From CAIWHR01 sp963836265 (GTDB taxonomy: Bacteria; Pseudomonadota; Gammaproteobacteria; Burkholderiales; Casimicrobiaceae): DNA of 64,000 bases. The notes beneath the pieces are model-generated. The model saw only the letters and a program-made list of their open reading frames with translations, did no database searches and was not told where the DNA came from. The position numbers and the translations under genes are program-made. Below are positions 8,713-18,225 of this stretch, piece after piece; the first letter of the stretch is position 1; every line of letters begins with the position of its first letter. The stretch is taken from assembly GCA_963836265.1 (NCBI GenBank), contig CAWIIO010000005.1, forward strand, positions 124,001-188,000, read 5' to 3'.

Positions 8713-9960
8713 ATGAAACCGCCCGTATTGCGCTTCCGCGCTCTGTATTTCGCGTTCGCGAGTGGCTATCTGCTGTCGTACCTCTACCGCACCGTCAACG
8801 CCGTCATCTCGCCGGAGCTGACCCGTGAGCTCGCGTTGTCGCCCGGCGCGCTCGGACTCTTGACGAGCGCCTATTTCGTCGCGTTCGCGACGATGCAGAT
8901 CCCGGCAGGGATGCTGCTCGATCGCTACGGACCGCGACGCGTCGAGCCGGTGCTGCTGCTCGTTGCCGGAACGGGGGCGCTGGCCTTCGCGCTCGCGGAG
9001 CGCGAAGCAGAGCTGCTCGCTGCGCGTGCGCTGATCGGCGCCGGCGTGGCCGTGTGCCTGATGGCGCCGATGAAGGCGGTCGCGGCGTGGTATCCGCTCG
9101 AGCGGCAGGGCTCGCTCGGCGGCTTTCTGATGGTCGCAGGGGGAGTCGGCGCATTGGTCACAACGGCGCCGCTCGAATTCGCGCTGCGCTTCGCGAGCTG
9201 GCGCGCGATTTTCGTCGCACTCGCGGTGACCACCTATGCGGTTGCCGCCTGGATCTGGCTGCGCGTGCCCGATACGGCGATGCCGGCGCAAGCGTCCGGG
9301 TTCATGGGCCAGTGGGCAGGCGTGCGCTCGGTCTTCGCGCACCGCCGCTTCTGGTGGATAGCGCCGCTCGGCGCCTTCGCCATGGGGTCGTTCATGGCGG
9401 TACAGGGATTGTGGTCGGTGCCCTGGCTCATGGGCGTCAACGGATACGACCGGGCGCAGGCCGCGCACCACCTGCTCGCGATGGGCATCGTCATGCTCGG
9501 AGGCTACCTGCTGCTCGGCCTCTTCGCCGCGAGGCTCGCGCGCCGCGGACTGCGCCCGCAGCACCTGTTCGGGATCGGCTTTGCGCTCAACGCGATTGCG
9601 CTCGCGGCAATCCTTGCGCAGGTCCCGGGCACGCTGGGCTGGTGGGCGCTCTACGGCCTCGGCGCCACGGCGAACATCCTCGCGTTCCCGGTGCTGAACG
9701 CGGGCTTCGCGAAAGAGCTCGCGGCGCGGGCGAACACCGCGCTCAACCTGCTGACGTTCGCCGGCAGCTTCGCGGCGCAGTGGGGGATCGGCGTCGTGAT
9801 CGACGCGGTGCGCGGCGGGCTCGGGCTTGGAACGGCGGACGGGCTGAAGGTCGCGTTTTCGATCGTGCTTGCCGCCGACGCTGCGGCCTTCCTGTGGTTC
9901 GCGTGGGGCTGGCGGCGGCACGCAACGCCGATGCGCGTGGTCGCTGCCGCATGGCGATGA
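8713..9960 (+). CDS. MFS transporter
   Basis: This 415-residue inner-membrane protein of the major facilitator superfamily has about 12 hydrophobic segments. The loop 2-3 signature is present as GMLLDRYGPRRVEP, and a central cytoplasmic loop follows WLRVPDTAMPAQA. The start MKPPVLRFRALYFAF at 8713 is chosen because the reading upstream (from 8551) is not membrane-like. The substrate cannot be told from the sequence; nitrate/nitrite and sugar-phosphate MFS members share this general pattern. Its stop overlaps the start of the first GT41 gene, so transporter and glycosyltransferases are probably translated from one message. Confidence 0.85.
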   Translation: MKPPVLRFRALYFAFASGYLLSYLYRTVNAVISPELTRELALSPGALGLLTSAYFVAFATMQIPAGMLLDRYGPRRVEPVLLLVAGTGALAFALAEREAELLAARALIGAGVAVCLMAPMKAVAAWYPLERQGSLGGFLMVAGGVGALVTTAPLEFALRFASWRAIFVALAVTTYAVAAWIWLRVPDTAMPAQASGFMGQWAGVRSVFAHRRFWWIAPLGAFAMGSFMAVQGLWSVPWLMGVNGYDRAQAAHHLLAMGIVMLGGYLLLGLFAARLARRGLRPQHLFGIGFALNAIALAAILAQVPGTLGWWALYGLGATANILAFPVLNAGFAKELAARANTALNLLTFAGSFAAQWGIGVVIDAVRGGLGLGTADGLKVAFSIVLAADAAAFLWFAWGWRRHATPMRVVAAAWR

Positions 9961-11843
9961 ACGACGAGATCGACTCCCTGTTGCGGACCGCCGGCGAATG
10001 CGTGACTGCCGGCGATCGCAAGGGCGCGATCGCTGCGTACCGCAAGGCAATAGCGCTGGCGCCGGAGCGCGCGGAGCTGCATTACGATCTGGGCGCGGTC
10101 CTCGCGCGGGCGCATCGCGACGGCGAGGCGCTGCGGACGTTCGCCGCCGCCGCGCGACACCGCCCCGAATGGCCGGAGCCGTGGATCGCACAAGGTGACC
10201 TGCTCTTCGCGCGCGGACGCTACGTCGAGTCTGCCGGCGCCTTCGAAGCCGCGGGGGCAAGGGCGCCCGCGCGTCTCGAAGCGTGGGTCAAGGCAGCGAA
10301 GGCGCTGACGCGAACGAAGCACTGGCGCCGCGCCGTGCCCCATCTCGGGCGTGCGCGCGAGCTTGCCCCCGACAACGAAGAGATCTGGGCGGAATTGCGG
10401 ATGCTGCTGCTCCGGTCGGGCCGCGATGAAGACGCCGACGCTGATTTCCTGCGCTTCGAAATGGCCGCGACTCCGTCGGCGCGAACGGCGGTTACCGCTC
10501 TCGGCGCGGCGATGCGGCGCGGCGACGCGGCTCGCGAAGCGGTCTGCTTGGAACGGGCGCTGGACTGGCCGTACGCTGACGGTGACGAGGCGATCGTCGC
10601 GGAACTCCTGGCGCTGCTCCAGTACGTCGACGTGCGCCAGGAGCGCCTCTACGCCGTCTACCGGACGTACGACCGTCTGCAGCAGGCGCGCTGCCGCAAC
10701 ATGCCGCCGCTCGCCGGAGTGCGCGGCGATACCGACCTCCCCGTCCGGGTGGGCTATCTCTCCGCCGATTTCCGCGCCAATGTGCTGGGGAAACTGCTGC
10801 TGCCGGTCGTCATCGCGCACGACGCGGCGCGCTTCGCAGTGCGAGCGTACTCGCTCGCGCCGGCGGAAACCGCGGACGCGCTTACCGCCGAGTGGAAAGA
10901 CGCGGTCGATGAATTCGTCCCGCTCGCAGCCCTCGACGATCGCGCGGCAGCGGAGGCGATCGCCGCCGACGACCTCGATCTTCTCGTCGATCTGATGGGG
11001 CATTCGCCGCAGGCACGGCCGGGAATCTTGCGTTACAAGCCGGCGCGCGTGATCGCAACGCATCTCGGATATCATGGCGCGCTCGGGCTTTCGCAGGTCG
11101 ATTACAAGATCACCGATCGCTACGCCGACACCGGCGCCAATGCGCGCTGGCAGCTGGAAGCCTTGCTGCCGCTCGACGTCTGCGTGTTGCCGCTGCGCCG
11201 CGTCGCGCCTTCCGCCGATCCTCTCCTCTCGCGTGCGGCGCTTGGCGTTTCCGAGGCGGCGATCGTGTTCGCTGCCTTCGCCGGCGTCCTCAAGCTCTCC
11301 CCGCGGTGCGTTGCCGCGTGGCGGCGCGTTCTCGATGCGGTTCCGGAGGCGGCGCTCGCCTTCTCGCCGCCGAGCGATGACGACCGGCTTGCGATCGAGC
11401 GACGGGTGACCGGACTCGGTCTTCCCGCCGACCGATTGATCTGGATTCCGTATCGACACGGTGACGACCCCTTCAACCGCGGACGCTACGCGGCGGTCGA
11501 CATCGCGCTCGACACGATGCCTTGTACCGGCGGCGACACGACTGCGGCGGCGCTCGATGCCGGGGTTCCCGTCGTCACCCGTGTCGGCGCGCGCCACGCC
11601 GAGCGCATGAGCTACAGCATCCTGATGCATCTGTCGCTTACCCAGACCATCGCGCAGACCGACGATGGCTATGTCGACCTCGCCGTGCGGCTCGCGCGGG
11701 ACGCTGCCTTCCGTGGGGACGTGCGCGCCGCAGTGTCGGCGGCGATGGCGGACCCCGCGGTGACCGATCCGGTTCGATATGCGCGCGCTCTGGAGGATGC
11801 GTATGCGCGAGGGCTCTCGCCGAAGTCGCAGCGGGAAACCTGA
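9951..11843 (+). CDS. TPR protein with GT41 (SPINDLY/O-GlcNAc transferase-like) C-terminus, copy A
   Basis: This protein has about 630 residues. Residues ~1-170 are TPR repeats (e.g. GAIAAYRKAIALAPERAELH, YDLGAVLARAHRDGEALRTF). The C-terminal half matches GT41 transferases: VRVGYLSADFRANVLGKLLL, the segment ATHLGYHGALGLSQVDYKIT, ITDRYADTGA, and the UDP-sugar site region LDTMPCTGGDTTAAALDAGV followed by RHAERMSYSIL. Known members transfer GlcNAc or other sugars to proteins. Two ATGs are possible: 9951, or 9957 in an ATGA overlap with the MFS stop. Acceptor and sugar are unknown. The next gene is a paralogue. Confidence 0.85.
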   Translation: MAMNDEIDSLLRTAGECVTAGDRKGAIAAYRKAIALAPERAELHYDLGAVLARAHRDGEALRTFAAAARHRPEWPEPWIAQGDLLFARGRYVESAGAFEAAGARAPARLEAWVKAAKALTRTKHWRRAVPHLGRARELAPDNEEIWAELRMLLLRSGRDEDADADFLRFEMAATPSARTAVTALGAAMRRGDAAREAVCLERALDWPYADGDEAIVAELLALLQYVDVRQERLYAVYRTYDRLQQARCRNMPPLAGVRGDTDLPVRVGYLSADFRANVLGKLLLPVVIAHDAARFAVRAYSLAPAETADALTAEWKDAVDEFVPLAALDDRAAAEAIAADDLDLLVDLMGHSPQARPGILRYKPARVIATHLGYHGALGLSQVDYKITDRYADTGANARWQLEALLPLDVCVLPLRRVAPSADPLLSRAALGVSEAAIVFAAFAGVLKLSPRCVAAWRRVLDAVPEAALAFSPPSDDDRLAIERRVTGLGLPADRLIWIPYRHGDDPFNRGRYAAVDIALDTMPCTGGDTTAAALDAGVPVVTRVGARHAERMSYSILMHLSLTQTIAQTDDGYVDLAVRLARDAAFRGDVRAAVSAAMADPAVTDPVRYARALEDAYARGLSPKSQRET

Positions 11844-11868
11844 CGTTCCGGATGCGCGAAGACACGCC

Positions 11869-13746
11869 ATGACGATGCTCGGGGACGAAATCGCCGCCGC
11901 CGCCGGCCACTATGCCGCCGGCAGGTTCGGCGAGGCGGTGGCGGCCTACCGTCGCGCGCTCGGCTACGCACCGCGCAACGCGGCGCTCGTCCACAACCTC
12001 GGCGTTGCGCTGGCAGCGACCGGCGACTCCAACGAGGCTGCCGCCTGCCTCAAGCAAGCCGCCGCGATGGACCAGGCATCCGCCGCGCCGTGGCTTTCGC
12101 TCGGACATCTCGAATTTCGCCGCGAGCGGCTGGACGCCGCCGAAGCGGCGTTCGGCATGGCTGCGCGACTTGCGCCGCGCTCGGTCGAAGCGCACTACAA
12201 CCTCGGCTATACACGGCACGAGCTATGGCGTTTTGCCGAGGCGTTGCCCTCGCTCGAATACGCGCGGACGCTCGATCCGAACAGCGAGCAGGTCTGGTAC
12301 CAGCTCTACAACACCCGGCTCGTGCTCGGGCGGCGCGAGGAAGCGCTCGCCGACTTTCTGGCATTCGAGGCCAACGCCGCGCCCACGCCGGTCTTCCTGC
12401 GTGCTGCGCTCGAAAGTGCCCGTGCGCTCGGGGACCCGGCGCGCGAGGAACGCTGTGTGCGTACGGCGCTTTCGCTCGACTACGGCCCGAACGATTCGCG
12501 GACGCTCGCGGGGTTCCTGATGCGTCTGCAGTATTTCGATGTCGATCGCGCCGATCTCAAGAGGCTCTACGACACCTACAATCGCCTGCTCCGGGAACGC
12601 GCGCGCGGCGTCGAGCCGCTCGCTCGTCCGACGCGCGCCCCGGGCCGCGTGCGCATCGGCTACCTGTCGGCGGATTTCAGGGAGCACGTGATGGGGCGCC
12701 TGTGGTACGACGTCGTTGCGGCCCACGACCGAGACCGCTATGCGATCCATCTGTACTCGCTCGCCGGCGCCGGCATGGCCGATGCGCTTACCGAGCGTTT
12801 TCGCCAAATCGGCAATCGGTTCGTCGACTTACCGCCGCGCGACGACGCCGCGGCAGCACGCGTCATCGCCGCCGACGATTGCGATGTGCTGGTCGACCTG
12901 ATGGGGCACACGATGTTCTCGCGGGCGGAGATACTCGCGTACAAGCCGGCGCGGGCAATCGTCACGCATCTCGGGTATCACGGCGCGATCGGGCTGTCAC
13001 AGGTGGATTTCAAGCTCACCGATCGCGTCTGCGACGTCGCCGACGCCGCGGACTATCAGGTCGAGCGGCCACTCGTCATGGCATCGTGCGTGCTTCCATT
13101 CCGGCGTGGGAGCGCGAGCGCCGCGCCGCCGCCGGCGCGCGCATCGCTTGGCCTTGCCGACGCAGCGCTCGTGATTGGCGAATTCGTGCCGGTGCACAAG
13201 CTCTCGCCGCGCTGCCTCGGTACGTGGCGGCAGATAATCGAGCGGGTCCCGAATGCGGTGCTGCTGTTCTCGCCGTCGGCGCCGGCCGAGCGCGAAGGCT
13301 TTCGGCGGCAGGTCGCGGGCTACGGCATCGATCCGGCGCGCATCGCCTTCGTCCCGCGCAGCGGGGACGTGGCCGCGGACCGGGCGCGCTACGCGCTGGT
13401 CGATCTCGTCCTCGACACCCTTCCCTACTCGGGCGGCGACACGACGCTCGCCGCGCTTGACGCCGGCATCCCGGTTGTCACGCTCGTCGGGACGCGTCAT
13501 GCCGAGCGGATGAGCGCAAGCATCATGCGGCACATGAATCTCGATCATCTCGTGACGGAGACGGAAGCGGGGTACGTGGACCTGGCCGTCGCGTTGTTGA
13601 GCGACCCGGTGCGTCGCGCAGCGCTGACGGCCGAGGTCAAGGCAAAGTTCGCGGGCGCGTCGGCGAGCTACCCGGCGGGCTACACCCGTGATCTCGAGGC
13701 CGCGCTCGACGCGGCAATCGCCGCCTCCCATCCGTTTCCGGGCTGA
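11869..13746 (+). CDS. TPR protein with GT41 (SPINDLY/O-GlcNAc transferase-like) C-terminus, copy B
   Basis: This 625-residue paralogue of the preceding gene has the same plan: TPR repeats (~1-175, e.g. AAYRRALGYAPRNAALVHNL), then the GT41 region with VRIGYLSADFREHVMGRLWY, THLGYHGAIGLSQVDFKLTD and LDTLPYSGGDTTLAALDAGI, RHAERMSASIM. The start MTMLGDEIAAAAGHYA at 11869 lies 25 bp after the first copy; an in-frame Met at 11779 would overlap it. Its stop overlaps the mpl ATG (TGATG), so the chain MFS, GT41-A, GT41-B, mpl looks like one transcription unit. Tandem duplication followed by divergence is inferred; the copies may glycosylate different proteins. Confidence 0.85.
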   Translation: MTMLGDEIAAAAGHYAAGRFGEAVAAYRRALGYAPRNAALVHNLGVALAATGDSNEAAACLKQAAAMDQASAAPWLSLGHLEFRRERLDAAEAAFGMAARLAPRSVEAHYNLGYTRHELWRFAEALPSLEYARTLDPNSEQVWYQLYNTRLVLGRREEALADFLAFEANAAPTPVFLRAALESARALGDPAREERCVRTALSLDYGPNDSRTLAGFLMRLQYFDVDRADLKRLYDTYNRLLRERARGVEPLARPTRAPGRVRIGYLSADFREHVMGRLWYDVVAAHDRDRYAIHLYSLAGAGMADALTERFRQIGNRFVDLPPRDDAAAARVIAADDCDVLVDLMGHTMFSRAEILAYKPARAIVTHLGYHGAIGLSQVDFKLTDRVCDVADAADYQVERPLVMASCVLPFRRGSASAAPPPARASLGLADAALVIGEFVPVHKLSPRCLGTWRQIIERVPNAVLLFSPSAPAEREGFRRQVAGYGIDPARIAFVPRSGDVAADRARYALVDLVLDTLPYSGGDTTLAALDAGIPVVTLVGTRHAERMSASIMRHMNLDHLVTETEAGYVDLAVALLSDPVRRAALTAEVKAKFAGASASYPAGYTRDLEAALDAAIAASHPFPG

Positions 13747-15143
13747 TGCAGCGAATGAACCTCCATCTCCTCGGCATTTGCGGCACCTTCATGGGCGGCA
13801 TCGCCGCGATCGCAAGGGCGGCGGGCCATCGCGTGACCGGCTGCGACGCCAACGTCTACCCGCCGATGAGCACCCAATTGAGCGCGCTCGGCATCGGCCT
13901 CACCGAGGGCTGGGAGCCCTCCCAGCTCGACACCGTCGCCACGGATGCGGACGTATTCGTGGTGGGCAACGTCGTGTCCCGGGGGAATCCGCTGATTGAA
14001 GCAGTGCTGGACAGCGGACGGCCCTACATTTCGGGGCCGCAGTGGCTCGCCGAGAACGTGCTTGGAGGTAAATGGGTGCTTGCCGTTGCCGGCACGCACG
14101 GCAAGACGACGGCGGCGTCGATGCTCGCGTGGATCCTCGAGCGCACCGGCCTCAATCCCGGGTTCCTGATCGGCGGCGTGCCGCTGAACTTCGGCGTCTC
14201 CGCGCGACTCGCCGACAGCGCGTTCTTCGTGATCGAGGCCGACGAATACGACACCGCGTTCTTCGACAAGCGCTCGAAGTTCGTCCATTACCGGCCGCGC
14301 ACGGCAATCCTCAACAACCTCGAATACGATCACGCCGACATCTTTCCGGACCTCGCGGCGATCGAAACGCAGTTTCACCACCTCGTGCGCACGGTGCCAC
14401 GGTCCGGAAGGCTGATCGTCAACGCGGAAGAGCCGAGCCTCACCCGTGTGCTTGCCCGCGGCTGCTGGTCCGAGACCGAGTACTTTTCCGGCGCCGAGGT
14501 CGCGCCGCCGGACGGCGTCCAGACCCCGCCGTGGCGGATCGCACCCGATGGCAAGGTCACGCACGGCAGCGCGCCGCAGGGGCGTTTGCGCTGGCCGGCG
14601 GACGTTCCGCAGCTCGGCCGTCACAATCGGCTCAATGCGCTGGCGGCGCTGGCCGCCGCCCGCCACGCCGGCGTCCCGGTCGACGTGGGCCTGTCGACTT
14701 TTCAGGAGTTCCGCGGGATCAAGCGTCGCCTCGAAGCGCGCGGCACCGTTCGCGGCATCATCATCTACGACGACTTCGCCCATCATCCGACGGCGATCGC
14801 GACGACGATCGACGGTCTCCGGCGCGGTGCGCCGGACGCGCGGATCATCGTGGTGCTCGAGCCTCGGTCGAACACGATGAAGCTCGGCGCGATGCGCGAC
14901 GCCTTGCCCGGGAGCCTCGCCGGCGCGGATCACGTGTTCTGCTTTGCGTCGGGTCTCGGCTGGGACGTCGCCGATGCCCTCGCCCCGCTTGGCGCCAAGG
15001 CGGACGTCTACGCTGATCTGGGTGCGCTCGTCGAGGCCATCGTCGCCGAGACGCGGCCGGGCGATCGCGTGCTGGTGATGAGCAACGGCAGCTTCGGCGG
15101 GATTCACGACCGATTGCTGCAGCGGCTTGCAGAAAGGCCGTGA
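13746..15143 (+). CDS. mpl: UDP-N-acetylmuramate:L-alanyl-gamma-D-glutamyl-meso-diaminopimelate ligase
   Basis: Mpl attaches recycled murein tripeptide to UDP-MurNAc, saving de novo peptide synthesis in cell-wall recycling. The 465 residues show the Mur ligase plan: an N-terminal Rossmann-type domain (HLLGICGTFMGGIAAIARAA), a P-loop GTHGKTT at 116-122, EADEYDTAFFDKRSKFVHYR (typical of Mpl rather than MurC), and the C-terminal domain with FAHHPTAI and LEPRSNTMKLG. Length matches the family (~455-465). The start overlaps the upstream GT41 stop by one base. The esterase gene follows after 9 bp. Confidence 0.95.
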   Translation: MQRMNLHLLGICGTFMGGIAAIARAAGHRVTGCDANVYPPMSTQLSALGIGLTEGWEPSQLDTVATDADVFVVGNVVSRGNPLIEAVLDSGRPYISGPQWLAENVLGGKWVLAVAGTHGKTTAASMLAWILERTGLNPGFLIGGVPLNFGVSARLADSAFFVIEADEYDTAFFDKRSKFVHYRPRTAILNNLEYDHADIFPDLAAIETQFHHLVRTVPRSGRLIVNAEEPSLTRVLARGCWSETEYFSGAEVAPPDGVQTPPWRIAPDGKVTHGSAPQGRLRWPADVPQLGRHNRLNALAALAAARHAGVPVDVGLSTFQEFRGIKRRLEARGTVRGIIIYDDFAHHPTAIATTIDGLRRGAPDARIIVVLEPRSNTMKLGAMRDALPGSLAGADHVFCFASGLGWDVADALAPLGAKADVYADLGALVEAIVAETRPGDRVLVMSNGSFGGIHDRLLQRLAERP

Positions 15144-15152
15144 CGGCGCCTC

Positions 15153-15773
15153 ATGCCGGCGATCGTCTATCTGCACGGCTTTCGTTCGTCGCCCCAAAGC
15201 ATCAAGGCGCAACTTTTCGCGCGAGCGATCGCCGTGTTGCAAGCCGACGAGCGGCCGCGCTTCGTCGTGCCGCATCTGCCGCACGATCCGTGGGAGGCGA
15301 TCGAGAGCGTTGCCGCATGGATCGAGCATGAGATCGCCGATGCCGCGGCGGCGCCGGCGCTGGTCGGCAGCTCGCTCGGCGGCTTTTACGCGACGCATCT
15401 CGCGGAACGGTTCGGCGCGCGCGCCGCGCTCATCAATCCGGCGATCCGCCCCTACGACGATCTCGCGTCCTACGGCGGCCCGCAGCGCAATCTCGGCACC
15501 GGCGAAACGGTCGAGGTCACCGCAGCGCATGTCGCGGCGCTGCGGGCGCTGAGGGTCGCGAAGATCACCCGCCCCGAGCGCTATTTTCTGCTCGTGCGCA
15601 CCGGCGACGAGTTGCTCGACTGGCACCAGGCGGTCGCGTTCTACGGCGGGGCGCAGCAATGCGTTCTGGGCGGCGGAGATCATGGCTGGGCGGATTTCGC
15701 CGCCGAGATTCCGGCGGTGCTGCGCTTCGCAAGTTCAACGCTCGTCCAGCGCAAGGGACCCGGCCCCCAATAG
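15153..15773 (+). CDS. YqiA/YcfP-type alpha/beta-hydrolase (esterase)
   Basis: This 206-residue cytoplasmic hydrolase has the YqiA pattern: start MPAIVYLHGFRSSPQSIKAQ (oxyanion-hole HGF), nucleophile elbow VGSSLGGFYATHLAERFG, conserved INPAIRPYDDL, and acid/His region LVRTGDELLDWHQAVAFY and GGGDHGWADF. E. coli YqiA hydrolyses short-chain acyl esters; the physiological substrate is not known. The gene starts 9 bp after mpl, likely in the same operon. Confidence 0.87.
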   Translation: MPAIVYLHGFRSSPQSIKAQLFARAIAVLQADERPRFVVPHLPHDPWEAIESVAAWIEHEIADAAAAPALVGSSLGGFYATHLAERFGARAALINPAIRPYDDLASYGGPQRNLGTGETVEVTAAHVAALRALRVAKITRPERYFLLVRTGDELLDWHQAVAFYGGAQQCVLGGGDHGWADFAAEIPAVLRFASSTLVQRKGPGPQ

Positions 15774-15982
15774 GCCTTTGCGAATGCTGCACTGCGTCTC
15801 GCCTTCGTCATGCTGCCCGGGTATAGTTTCGTTTCATGACATGGCCCAGTTGCGGTTGCCCACCTCGCTGACCCTGTTTTCGATCGGGTGAGGGCTACGA
15901 GCCCGGCGCCTGGTCATCCGCGGAATCTTCGTTTGCCTCCTGTCGCAGGTGGTGCGGACCGACTCTCAAAAGGAGCATCGGC

Positions 15983-17254
15983 ATGGATAGCCGTTTCGCT
16001 GCCGGCATGGCGCCGGCGCTTGATCAGCCGGCGGTATCGCCGGCGATCGCGCGCGAGCGACGATACGCCGCGCAAAACTACGATCCGCTGCCCGTCGTGC
16101 TGACGCATGGCGACGGCTGCTGGCTGTGGGACGAGCACGGCCGTCGCTACCTCGACATGATGAGCGCGTACTCGGCGGTAAGCCACGGCCACGCGCATCC
16201 GCGCATCGTGCGCACGTTGGTCGAGCAGGCGCAACGGCTCGCGGTCACGTCGCGCGTGTTCCACAACGAGATCCTGCCGCGCTTTCTCGAACGCCTCACA
16301 GAGCTTACCGGCCTCGATCGTGCCCTGCCGGCGAACGGCGGCGCCGAAGCCGTCGAGACTGCGTTGAAGGCCGTGCGCAAATGGGGCTACAAGGTCAAGG
16401 GCGTCGCGGCGGATCGCGCGGAAGTGATCGTCTGCCGCAACAACTTCCACGGCCGCTCGATCACGATCGTCGGCTTTTCCTCCGAGCTGCAATATCGCGA
16501 CGGCTTCGGCCCTTTCGCGCCGGGATTCGTGCAGATCCCGTTCGGCGACGCCGACGCTCTCGTGCGGGCGATCGGCCCGCGTACCGCGGCGTTCCTCGTG
16601 GAGCCCATCCAGGGGGAAGGCGGCATCGTCGTGCCGCCCGCCGGTTACCTTGCCCAGTGTGCGCGGATCTGCCGCGAGCGCAACGTGCTTCTGGTCTGCG
16701 ACGAGATCCAGACCGGGATGGGACGCACCGGCAGGTTCCTCGCGTGCGAGCACGACAACGTGAAACCCGACGGCGTGATCCTCGGCAAGGCGCTGGGTGG
16801 CGGACTGCTGCCGGTATCGGCGCTGGTCGGCACCGACAATCTGATGCAGGTGTTCACGCCGGGCGATCACGGCAGCACGTTTGGCGGCAACCCGCTCGCC
16901 GCGGCGGTGGGGCTGACCGCGCTCGACGTGCTGTTCGAGGAGAAGCTGATCGAACGCTCGGCCTTCGAAGGCGCGCACCTGCTCGCCCGCCTCGCGACGA
17001 TCAGGAGTCCGCTGATCCGCGACGTGCGCGGCAAGGGACTGTTCGTCGGGCTCGAAGTCGACTGCGAACGGATCACTGCGCGCGATGTCGTCGATCGCCT
17101 GCTCGCTCGCGGCATCCTGTCGAAGGATACGCACGGCACCGTCGTGCGCTTCGCGCCGCCGCTCGTCATCGACCGCAACGCGCTCGATTGGGCGGTCGAG
17201 GAAGTTCGCGCCGTATTCGCGGAGCTGGGTGACGGGTTGAGGCGGGCGGCTTGA
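15983..17254 (+). CDS. rocD: Ornithine aminotransferase
   Basis: This 423-residue fold-type I PLP enzyme of the class III aminotransferases would convert ornithine and 2-oxoglutarate to glutamate-5-semialdehyde and glutamate (arginine/ornithine catabolism). Visible features are MMSAYSAVSHGHAHPRIVRT, GGAEAVETALKAVRKWGYKV (the ornithine aminotransferase signature), the PLP-contacting NNFHGRSI, VCDEIQTGMGRTG with Asp240, and the PLP lysine in DGVILGKALGGG (Lys269). The start is supported by AAAAGGAG upstream. A -10-like TATAGT lies at 15822-15827 in the 209-bp leader, without a good -35. Acetylornithine aminotransferase is a less likely alternative. Confidence 0.9.
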   Translation: MDSRFAAGMAPALDQPAVSPAIARERRYAAQNYDPLPVVLTHGDGCWLWDEHGRRYLDMMSAYSAVSHGHAHPRIVRTLVEQAQRLAVTSRVFHNEILPRFLERLTELTGLDRALPANGGAEAVETALKAVRKWGYKVKGVAADRAEVIVCRNNFHGRSITIVGFSSELQYRDGFGPFAPGFVQIPFGDADALVRAIGPRTAAFLVEPIQGEGGIVVPPAGYLAQCARICRERNVLLVCDEIQTGMGRTGRFLACEHDNVKPDGVILGKALGGGLLPVSALVGTDNLMQVFTPGDHGSTFGGNPLAAAVGLTALDVLFEEKLIERSAFEGAHLLARLATIRSPLIRDVRGKGLFVGLEVDCERITARDVVDRLLARGILSKDTHGTVVRFAPPLVIDRNALDWAVEEVRAVFAELGDGLRRAA

Positions 17255-17316
17255 GCCGCCGGCGCCCGACTGCGGCCTGACCGCGGCGGCCCGGCGATCT
17301 GCTGCGGGGCGGGCGC

Positions 17317-17322
17317 TATACT
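17317..17322 (+). promoter_or_regulatory. -10-like TATACT placed for leaderless transcription of the 5'-nucleotidase gene
   Basis: TATACT sits 6 nt before the ATG at 17329, so a start point at the usual distance would fall on or beside the start codon. There is no recognisable ribosome site in between and no strong -35. A leaderless mRNA is possible; the call rests on one hexamer. Confidence 0.3.
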
Positions 17323-17328
17323 TGGCGC

Positions 17329-18225
17329 ATGGGCCCCACGCTTGCCGGCAAGCTCGTCGTCGCGATCTCGTCGCGGGCGTTATTCGACCTGACCGAAAGC
17401 CACCGGGTCTACACCGAGGCCGGCGTCGACGCGTACCACCGCTATCAGGTCGAGCACGAGGACGAATTGCTGACGCCGGGTCCGGCGTTCGTGCTCGTGC
17501 AAAAGCTCCTGCACCTGAACCGACCCGACAAGCAATACGTCGAGGTGATCCTGCTCTCCCGCAACTCCGCCGACACGGGACTGCGCGTCTTCAACGCGAT
17601 CAAGCATTACGGCCTCGACATCACCCGTGCCGCGTTCACCAAGGGCGAGGCGACGTCGCGCTACGTCCCGGCGTTCGGTGCGCATCTGTTTCTGTCCGCC
17701 GATCAGGGCGACGTGCGGCGAGCGCTCGACGAAGGCTATGCGGCCGCGACGATTTTCCCGCGCACGCTCGGCGGCAACGAGACCGAAGAACTGCGGATCG
17801 CGTTCGACGGCGACGCGGTGCTTTTTTCCGACGAAGCCGAGCGCGTCTACCAGAAGGATGGCCTCGTGGCGTTCTCGAAGTCGGAAGCCGACGCGGCGCT
17901 GGAGCCGCTTTCCGGTGGTCCGTTCAAGGAGTTCCTGGCGGGGCTCCACCGGATCCAGTCCGACTTTCCCGAGGACAAGAGCCCGATCCGCACGGCGCTG
18001 GTCACCGCGCGCAGCGCGCCCGCGCACGAGCGGGTGATCCGGACGCTGCGCGCCTGGAACATTCGGATCGACGAGGCGCTGTTTCTCGGGGGCCTCGACA
18101 AAGGCGAGTTCCTGCGCGCCTTCCGCGCCGACATCTTTTTCGACGACCAGCGTACGCACGTCGAGTCGGCGCTGAAGCACGTCGCCGCCGGGCACGTGCC
18201 GCACGGCGTCGCGAACGTCGACTGA
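17329..18225 (+). CDS. Cytosolic 5'-nucleotidase (NT5C1-like family)
   Basis: This 298-residue protein is similar throughout to the cytosolic 5'-nucleotidase I family, which dephosphorylates nucleoside 5'-monophosphates such as AMP. Diagnostic segments are KLVVAISSRALFDLTESHRV, YTEAGVDAYHRYQVEHEDEL, VEVILLSRNSADTGLRVFNA, YVPAFGAHLFLSADQGDVRR and FFDDQRTHVESA (the Mg-binding DDQ). Length fits bacterial members. It stands alone between rocD and the convergent molbindin/tungstate operon. Specificity between purine and pyrimidine nucleotides is not visible. Confidence 0.88.
   Translation: MGPTLAGKLVVAISSRALFDLTESHRVYTEAGVDAYHRYQVEHEDELLTPGPAFVLVQKLLHLNRPDKQYVEVILLSRNSADTGLRVFNAIKHYGLDITRAAFTKGEATSRYVPAFGAHLFLSADQGDVRRALDEGYAAATIFPRTLGGNETEELRIAFDGDAVLFSDEAERVYQKDGLVAFSKSEADAALEPLSGGPFKEFLAGLHRIQSDFPEDKSPIRTALVTARSAPAHERVIRTLRAWNIRIDEALFLGGLDKGEFLRAFRADIFFDDQRTHVESALKHVAAGHVPHGVANVD

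Noticed and set aside
8254..11870. Long minus-strand open frames opposite the MFS and first GT41 genes
   Set aside because: They mirror strongly coding plus-strand genes with recognised families; no motif or ribosome site of their own.
13680..15683. 667-codon minus-strand frame opposite mpl and the esterase
   Set aside because: Shadow of mpl; composition is Arg/Asp/His-rich with no fold signature.
15774..15982. Possible riboswitch or attenuator in the rocD leader
   Set aside because: I could not match any known riboswitch consensus or leader peptide; only a lone -10-like hexamer is visible.
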